A DNA stretch of 31,987 bases from JAUZPB01 sp037140715. GTDB taxonomy: Bacteria > Bacteroidota > Ignavibacteria > Ignavibacteriales > SURF-24. Shown piece after piece: positions 26,337 to 31,987 of this stretch (within the stretch, counting starts at the first letter, position 1; each line of letters opens with the position of its first letter). The notes under the pieces are model-generated. The model searched no databases and was not told the DNA's origin. It saw only the letters and a list, made by a program, of their open reading frames with translations. The translations under genes and the position numbers were made by a program. The DNA lies in contig JBAXDX010000028.1 in the NCBI GenBank assembly GCA_037140715.1, positions 1 through 31,987 of the forward strand. The letters are read 5' to 3'.

Positions 26337-27649
26337 TGGGGAAAATCGCTGTTATTGGCGGAGGACTTGCCGGACTTTCTTCCGCTGTTTTACTTTCCGA
26401 AGCCGGTTATCAGGTTGAACTTTTCGAAGCCGCTCCCAAACTTGGCGGACGCGCCTATTCTTTTCATGACAGCCTTACAAATGATATAATCGATAACGGT
26501 CAGCATATTATGATGGGCTGTTATACCGAAACTCTTAGGTTTCTTAAGCTTACTCAGTCGCTTAACAGAATATCAGTCAACAAAAATCTAAAGATAAACT
26601 TCCTGAGCAGGGAGAAAGGATTGCTGAAGCTTGAAGCAAAATCAGGATTTTATCCGGTTAACTTATTACTTGGATTGCTTGGTTTTAAGATGCTTGACTG
26701 GAAGGAAAGATTAGAGATTCTGAAAGTTTTCTCCAGACTGTTTTTTATCAAACCCGGCTTATCATCAAATCTTACAGTTTTCCAATGGCTTAAAAAAGAA
26801 AGACAGTCAGATAAAACCATTAAATCTTTTTGGGAGATACTTGTTGCCGGAGCTTTAAACACCGAAATCAATATTGCTTCGGCTGAAATATTTATCTCAA
26901 TGCTTAAGACTATTTTCTTAACCGGCAATAAAGCGGCTGCTATAATTATTCCGAAGACCGGTTTAAGTGAACTGTTTTGTGAAAATGCCCTGGATTTTAT
27001 AATAAAGCATGGCGGGAAAGTTCATTTGTCAATGCCGGTAAGTTCTCTTGAAACGCAGGATAACAGAATAATGAAAATTGTTCTCAAAAACAGTACACGC
27101 GATGATTTTGATTTTATTATTTCGGCTGTTCCATTTTACGCTTTAAATAAAATTTTGCAAAGAGAATCGTGCTTTGCAAGCATAAATGATACTCTGAGGA
27201 CTTCGCCCATACTTTCAGCTCATCTATGGCTTAAAGAAAATAATTTTGCCGAAGAATTTTATGGACTTATAGATTCACCTGTTCACTGGGTATTTAACCA
27301 CGACAGTTATATAACTATTGTAATCAGTAGCGCTGATAAACTTATTCAGAAAAGCAAAGAGGAAATTCTCCGACTGATGCTTGCTGAACTTGAAGCCTTT
27401 TTCAGCTTTTTCAGGAAGGAAAATGTTTATCATTCGATAGTCATAAAGGAGAAACGAGCCACTTTTGTTCCGGATATTGATTCGCCTGGCCGCCGGGCGG
27501 GTATTAATCTTAACATTACAAACCTTGTTGTCTCCGGCGACTGGACAAATACCGGTCTGCCGGCAACAATTGAAAGCGCAATCTTAAGCGGCCGCCTGGC
27601 TTTTAACGAAATTGTTCGAATTTTCGGGACTGAAACAGAGAGAGTATAA
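26336..27649 (+). CDS. hpnE: Hydroxysqualene dehydroxylase HpnE
   Basis: A 437-residue flavoprotein of the amine-oxidase/desaturase superfamily that reduces hydroxysqualene to squalene, the last step of the HpnCDE route. The FAD Rossmann motif is AVIGGGLAGLSSAVLLSEAG (from residue 5), followed by KLGGRAYSF. The C-terminal FAD segment is SGDWTNTGLPATIESAILSG. Family and operon context fix the function. No squalene-hopene cyclase gene is in the window, so whether the product is used for hopanoids or other lipids cannot be seen. Confidence 0.92.
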   Translation: MGKIAVIGGGLAGLSSAVLLSEAGYQVELFEAAPKLGGRAYSFHDSLTNDIIDNGQHIMMGCYTETLRFLKLTQSLNRISVNKNLKINFLSREKGLLKLEAKSGFYPVNLLLGLLGFKMLDWKERLEILKVFSRLFFIKPGLSSNLTVFQWLKKERQSDKTIKSFWEILVAGALNTEINIASAEIFISMLKTIFLTGNKAAAIIIPKTGLSELFCENALDFIIKHGGKVHLSMPVSSLETQDNRIMKIVLKNSTRDDFDFIISAVPFYALNKILQRESCFASINDTLRTSPILSAHLWLKENNFAEEFYGLIDSPVHWVFNHDSYITIVISSADKLIQKSKEEILRLMLAELEAFFSFFRKENVYHSIVIKEKRATFVPDIDSPGRRAGINLNITNLVVSGDWTNTGLPATIESAILSGRLAFNEIVRIFGTETERV

Positions 27650-27656
27650 AAATTTT

Positions 27657-27678
27657 TGTGTAAATGATTTATTACACA
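27657..27678. terminator. Possible weak bidirectional terminator after hpnE
   Basis: TGTGTAA (27657-27663) and TTACACA (27672-27678) form a 7-bp stem just past the hpnE stop. A and T runs lie on both sides. It sits in the gap between the convergent genes hpnE and comEC. Confidence 0.35.
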
Positions 27679-27797
27679 GGATAAGTAAAAAAAATCCGAA
27701 AGAAAGAGAGGCATTGCAGACATTCTTCAGAGGGAACAGCCTGGCATCCGGATAGGCGAAGCCGGGATGAAAGCCTTTATGGCGTAATCTGAAAAGG

Positions 27798-30188
27798 TTA
27801 ATTCATCCCGGCAGTAAGCATAACTACCTTCACGCTGTAACCATCACTTGTCAGGAGAACTGCGCCGGAAAGGTCGGTTCTCAATATTGTCGTGTTAAGA
27901 TATTTCAGGCGTTGTAATACTGTTTCTGACGGATGCCCGTACCTGTTTTGGACTCCCGCGCTGATAAGTCCGTAAGCCGGACGGACAGTCTGCAGAAATT
28001 CGAAAGAAGAACTGTTCTTACTTCCATGATGTCCAAGCTTCAGCATATCGGATTTTAAGAACGTTCCAAACCGGCTAATAAGTATCTTTTCCCTTTCATG
28101 CCCGGCATCTCCCGTAAAGATAAATGAAGTAATACCATACTGAATCTTTATAATGCCACTTCTGTCGTTCATATTAAATTGCCTGCCGGCGGAGTCGTTC
28201 AGGAAATATAATCGTGCACCGCCAATGCTAAGCTCCTTTCTTTTATAATACTCAAAAGGGACTTTCTCCGCTTTCAGGAAATTTTCAAGTTTTACATCCT
28301 TTATGAATGACGAATCCAGAGCCGGTTTATAGATTTTCCCAACTATACCCTGTTTAATTAAATAAACGAATCCGCCGTAATGGTCAGTATCGATATGAGT
28401 AATTAAGCCGAAATCAATTTTATCTATTCCAAGCCGGGTTAATAACGGAAAGATTACTTTCTCTCCGTTATCGAAATAGTAGTTTGTCAGTCCGGCATCA
28501 ATTAATGCCGTTTTGCCATTCGGGAATTTTATTAGAGTAGCATCGCCTTGTCCGACATCGATTGCCATTACTGATAGTTTATTATCCTCAGTCAATTTTT
28601 TATTGTCTGCCTGGAATAACAAAAGAGATGTTATAATTGTTAACGCCGTCAGAATTATTTTTTTTATTCGTCCCTGCATAATTTTATACGAATAAAAAAG
28701 GAACAGACAGGATAAATAAAAGATAACAGAATCATATATGGAAAACTGACTTATGCTAAGAAAAGAATAACTCATACTGCCCAGCCGATGAGTTATAGAA
28801 TAAACAATATCCGTCATAAGATTATTGGCTTCAGCATATACTAATGCTCCCCAGTGCCATACCGGGTTCAGCAGAACTGCGAATATTCCGCTCGCTGAAA
28901 TTATCCCGATAATTGGAATGATTAATAAATTAGCCAGAGGTGAAATCAGCGAAAGTTTGCCGAAATAATAAAGTGTAAAAGGTAAAACGCCTGCCTGAGC
29001 AGCTAAAGTTACAGACATATATAAGACAATAAGCTTTATTATCCCGGGGAATTCTTCCATTTGATTATGAATTTCTTTTCTCAAAGCTGCTCCGAGTGTT
29101 GCAATTGAAATTACAGCAGAATATGACAACTGAAATCCAGGATCAAATAACTGAAGAGGATTATTCAGCAGAATAATTAAAGCTGATAATGCAAGCAGAT
29201 TAAATATATTAACGCTCCGGTTGGATAACCGGGCAATAAGCATTGCCACGACCATAATTACAGCCCTGCCGACAGAAGCGGTAAATCCGGTAATAAGCAG
29301 AAATATGATTACGGCTGCAATAGAAAGCAAAGTTCTAAGATGAATTCCCGTTCTGCCAAATATTATAAGACAAACCAAAATTATCAGCAGAACGTTTGAC
29401 CCCGAAACGGCAAGTATATGAACCACGCCGGTATTTATAAAATCAGTCTGCACATCATCACTTATTTCGCCGCGATCTGCCAGAAGGAGTCCTCTTAGCA
29501 GCGCCGCAGTCTTAGAACTGTGCAATTCTCTTATGCTTTGATCGATTGATTTTCTGATTAAAAGAATTGCGTTACTGAAATATTTTTTGTCGTATGAAAT
29601 TATTTTCAAGGATTTTAGATCATTGCAGGAAAAGACAGCGCTGATTCCCTGCCGCTCAAGATACTGCTGATAATCAAACTCTCCCGGATTTCTTATGCCA
29701 CGCGCTTTGGATAATACTCCGCTAAGCAGTATTCTATTTCCAATGGCTAAATTATTATAAACCGAATCAAGAGAAGTCCGGGAGTTATATCTCATTTTGC
29801 AAAGTATCGTCATAATTTCAGGTGCGGATTTATTATTGTAATAAATAGTATCGGTCAGAACCATAAAACGAAATTCATGTTCTTTAATCAGTTCAATATT
29901 TTCAATCGTGCCTGACAGCTTTACATCTTTTAACTTTGCCTGAGCAAATGGATACTTTAGAATATTATCCGAAGCAATCAGGAAGGAAACTGCCCCGCAA
30001 AGAAAGGAGGAGAGGATTATAAGTAATGATGAAAAATTCTTATGGAATCTGATGATGAGAAGTAACTGAAGAAGAAATAATAAAATAAAAATACCGGCAA
30101 GGTACAGCAGGCTGACAGGAAAAATATGCCGGCAGATTATCCCGATTATAAAAAATATTGTAATTTTTATAAGCGGGTAATCTTTCAT
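27798..30188 (-). CDS. comEC: ComEC/Rec2 DNA-uptake channel protein
   Basis: A 796-residue polytopic protein that transports single-stranded DNA across the inner membrane. Order: N-terminal hydrophobic helices (about 1-75), the DUF4131/OB-like region (about 85-205), the Competence membrane domain (about 215-530, with GLLLADRGEIS and VVHILAVSGSNVLLI), and a C-terminal metallo-beta-lactamase domain (about 540-780). The last has VGQGDATLI, THIDTDHYGG (H598, D602, H603), FTGDAGHE and KLGHHGSKNSS, so the metal ligands look complete and nuclease activity is plausible. Length is normal. Its start overlaps the upstream gene by 4 nt. Confidence 0.95.
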   Translation of the reverse strand: MKDYPLIKITIFFIIGIICRHIFPVSLLYLAGIFILLFLLQLLLIIRFHKNFSSLLIILSSFLCGAVSFLIASDNILKYPFAQAKLKDVKLSGTIENIELIKEHEFRFMVLTDTIYYNNKSAPEIMTILCKMRYNSRTSLDSVYNNLAIGNRILLSGVLSKARGIRNPGEFDYQQYLERQGISAVFSCNDLKSLKIISYDKKYFSNAILLIRKSIDQSIRELHSSKTAALLRGLLLADRGEISDDVQTDFINTGVVHILAVSGSNVLLIILVCLIIFGRTGIHLRTLLSIAAVIIFLLITGFTASVGRAVIMVVAMLIARLSNRSVNIFNLLALSALIILLNNPLQLFDPGFQLSYSAVISIATLGAALRKEIHNQMEEFPGIIKLIVLYMSVTLAAQAGVLPFTLYYFGKLSLISPLANLLIIPIIGIISASGIFAVLLNPVWHWGALVYAEANNLMTDIVYSITHRLGSMSYSFLSISQFSIYDSVIFYLSCLFLFYSYKIMQGRIKKIILTALTIITSLLLFQADNKKLTEDNKLSVMAIDVGQGDATLIKFPNGKTALIDAGLTNYYFDNGEKVIFPLLTRLGIDKIDFGLITHIDTDHYGGFVYLIKQGIVGKIYKPALDSSFIKDVKLENFLKAEKVPFEYYKRKELSIGGARLYFLNDSAGRQFNMNDRSGIIKIQYGITSFIFTGDAGHEREKILISRFGTFLKSDMLKLGHHGSKNSSSFEFLQTVRPAYGLISAGVQNRYGHPSETVLQRLKYLNTTILRTDLSGAVLLTSDGYSVKVVMLTAGMN

Positions 30189-31114
30189 TGATATCTTCCC
30201 ATTATTGCGGGCTTAATGTCTGAAAGATATTTTATTTTACTCATCAGCTTTTGTGCATCTTTGCCGGCAGTAATGGTAAGAGCAGGATTAAGAGTATGAG
30301 TTTTTACTGAAATATCCTCAAGATTCCCATGGTCCGAACAAATTACAAGTGAAACATCCTGATTAATATTCTTTAAGATAAAAAATAAGAATTTATCGAG
30401 TATGCCGAGTATTTCTTCAAACGTATCGACATTCCGGCCGTGCCCGATATGGTCTGTAAAGAAATACTCAAAAACCGTCAGATGATTTTTTGAAGTTATT
30501 TCAAGCAGTCTTGAGGCAGCAAGCTCAGGCGTAATTATCGGCAGGTCATAGTTTAGCTTATTTACCCATCGTGAATTATCAATTTCGGCGCTCAGAGCCT
30601 GCCCGATTTTCAGGTCTTCATAATTATTTAGTCTGATTTCACTCAGGATACAGCTTAAAGTTGTAAAATTAAGTCTTCTTCTGCCAGAATTCACATAATC
30701 AAAGAATTTTTGCGGATACGCATTAACAAATTGGACGCTTAAACCAAGCTCAATAAATTCCTTAAATATATTTTTCTCATTAATAATCGGAACGAGAGTC
30801 GAATATGGATACGGGCCGAAATGCCGGCCAATTATTTCAGGAGCATTAACGCCACAAAATATGGAAGTCTGTCCTGTGCCACTTTGCGGAAGTCCGCCGA
30901 TTCCCATACATGCATCTGACGGGAATAAAAATGTTTTATTGTCCGATGTCAAATACATGTCATCAAGGTGCGGTATTTTGCCAAATATGCCACTTAAAAA
31001 AGAAAATGGATATTTGAAGAAAGGATTAACAGACTTATCCGCCCTGCCAATTCCAACACCATCTAAAAATATTAAAAGAGTAGAGTCCAAATTATTTCTG
31101 CCTGTGTTATTCAT
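30185..31114 (-). CDS. Alkaline-phosphatase-superfamily metalloenzyme (iPGM/phosphopentomutase-like)
   Basis: A 309-residue enzyme with the metal-binding pattern of the AlkP superfamily: D18 in FLDGVGIG, the nucleophile region GGLPQSGTGQTS (73-84), D221 and H225 in TDHIGHGRN, D261-H262 in CSDHGNLED, and H273. This pattern is shared by cofactor-independent phosphoglycerate mutase and phosphopentomutase, but the protein is shorter than either full-length family and lacks an evident cap insertion of normal size. It is usually annotated as a 'metalloenzyme domain protein'. AGGA precedes the ATG. Its stop overlaps the comEC start (ATGA), so it is co-translated with a DNA-uptake protein; nucleotide salvage is a guess. 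Confidence 0.8.
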   Translation of the reverse strand: MNNTGRNNLDSTLLIFLDGVGIGRADKSVNPFFKYPFSFLSGIFGKIPHLDDMYLTSDNKTFLFPSDACMGIGGLPQSGTGQTSIFCGVNAPEIIGRHFGPYPYSTLVPIINEKNIFKEFIELGLSVQFVNAYPQKFFDYVNSGRRRLNFTTLSCILSEIRLNNYEDLKIGQALSAEIDNSRWVNKLNYDLPIITPELAASRLLEITSKNHLTVFEYFFTDHIGHGRNVDTFEEILGILDKFLFFILKNINQDVSLVICSDHGNLEDISVKTHTLNPALTITAGKDAQKLMSKIKYLSDIKPAIMGRYQ

Positions 31115-31355
31115 ATAATCCTGCTAACTAAGATAGAAAAAATATTCAGGTATGCAAACAATTTTTAAATAAAATCATAGTCCGCGTAATAAAATTATAA
31201 CAGCAACTGAAGTATCCGGTTTCTCAGCTACACGAAATACTCTAAAAGAGTCAAAGAATATTCTTAATGATATTTTTTGAAATAATTTTACCCTGCTATG
31301 GCTGGAAATATAGCCGGGAATGTTCGCTGATAGAAGTTAGTCATAAAATTTTATT

Positions 31356-31987
31356 AAGTTTTTGCCTGTCATACCGGCAATTTTTAACCGCGAAGCTGTT
31401 TAAATTCATCACATACATATAAAATTTCATCCCACAGCTATAAATTTTGAATAATTTGACAGGCGCAGCGACCACACAGCTTTAAATTCTGACTGCATAC
31501 ATATAAAATTTGACTGTATTGATTCTAAAATTCATTGCATTGAAAGACGCGGCGACCGTATAGATATAATTTCCCGCCGTTTGGATATAATTTTTCTTCG
31601 TTTTGATTCCGGCCGGGTTCGTTTTGCCTGAATCTGCATCCGTTTTACTTCCGGCCGGGAATGTTTCTCATAAAATTTCATCTGCAATGAGTGTATTCAA
31701 CTTTGTTTTGATATAAAATTAAGTTGCGGCGACAGTAAACTGGAATGCTGCGCTGTAAAACAAAACCGTTTTTCTTATAAATTTATTTGTTATGCTGTAA
31801 ATTGAAAATGTTTCATGCCTGTTTAAAAATGTTCTGGTTCCGGCAAAGAATGATATGCCGGAAAGCGGATCTGTTTTAGTAAAAACAAACTTCGTTTTTG
31901 TAAAAGTAAACTTCGTTTTTCAATACGCAGCAACTGCGGTAAAGGAAATTTTCTTCGTTTTTCGGGAAATCAGATTCGTTTTTGCAA
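31356..31987 (-). repeat. Highly diverged 21-bp array at the right edge, continuing beyond the window
   Basis: Read on the minus strand from 31985 downward, the sequence divides into 30 consecutive 21-nt units without a single indel. The consensus is roughly NNCAAAACGAAGNNAATTTAT. Column 8 is C in all of units 1-24 (31985 to 31482) and in 25 of 30 overall. Column 9 is a purine in all of units 1-24. Columns 16-19 are T-rich. Individual units differ widely elsewhere. Minus-strand heptads in this register read like S/I-K-T-K-x-x-Y, but stops occur in units 4, 13, 16 and 24, so it is not an intact gene. The gap 31115-31355 shows no feature and no clear register. Confidence 0.85.

Overview
The window reads as an ordinary AT-rich chromosome segment with accessory material at its edges and between operons. 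The organism is probably a member of the Bacteroidota/Chlorobiota/Ignavibacteriota group. The hints are a DUF3417-type glycogen phosphorylase, squalene made by HpnCDE, a YwqK/MORN-repeat protein, class 1B dihydroorotate dehydrogenase with PyrK, and base composition. No rRNA gene is present, so this placement is an inference. No tRNA, rRNA, CRISPR array or transposase was seen.

Layout. (1) 17-1223, minus strand: a compact three-gene operon of a PARP-like ADP-ribosyltransferase, a small antitoxin-like protein and a SecB-like chaperone. Its content and order match toxin-antitoxin-chaperone (TAC) phage-defence systems of the CmdTAC type. (2) 1451-4018, minus strand: alpha-glucan phosphorylase, divergent from a three-receiver hybrid sensor protein (4329-6692) whose phosphoacceptor histidine is replaced by glutamine. 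(3) 6855-12847, plus strand: gltX, glnS, murB and an MFS transporter. (4) 13334-19358, plus strand: a tight cluster of alr, an unknown helical protein, manC, pyrK, pyrD and folC. (5) 19522-22415: rho, closed by a strong intrinsic terminator, then a COG2509-type flavoprotein. (6) 22741-23181: a tandem array with a 21-bp unit and a 42-bp higher-order unit. (7) 23266-24318, minus strand: a tail-anchored YwqK/MORN-repeat protein. (8) 24626-27649: hpnC, hpnD and hpnE. (9) 27798-31114, minus strand: comEC and an overlapping upstream alkaline-phosphatase-superfamily enzyme. (10) about 31356 to the window end: a second, highly diverged 21-bp array.

Together the central genes serve housekeeping needs: aminoacyl-tRNA supply, peptidoglycan precursors (murB, alr), sugar nucleotides (manC), pyrimidines, folate, termination and squalene. 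The most interesting items are the CmdTAC-like operon, the histidine-less hybrid 'kinase' with a Cys/His cluster in its sensor domain, and the two 21-bp arrays. The right-hand array keeps an exact 21-nt register over 30 units, with one column invariant in 24 consecutive units, although the sequence as a whole has largely drifted. All statements come from reading the sequence by eye; no searches were run.
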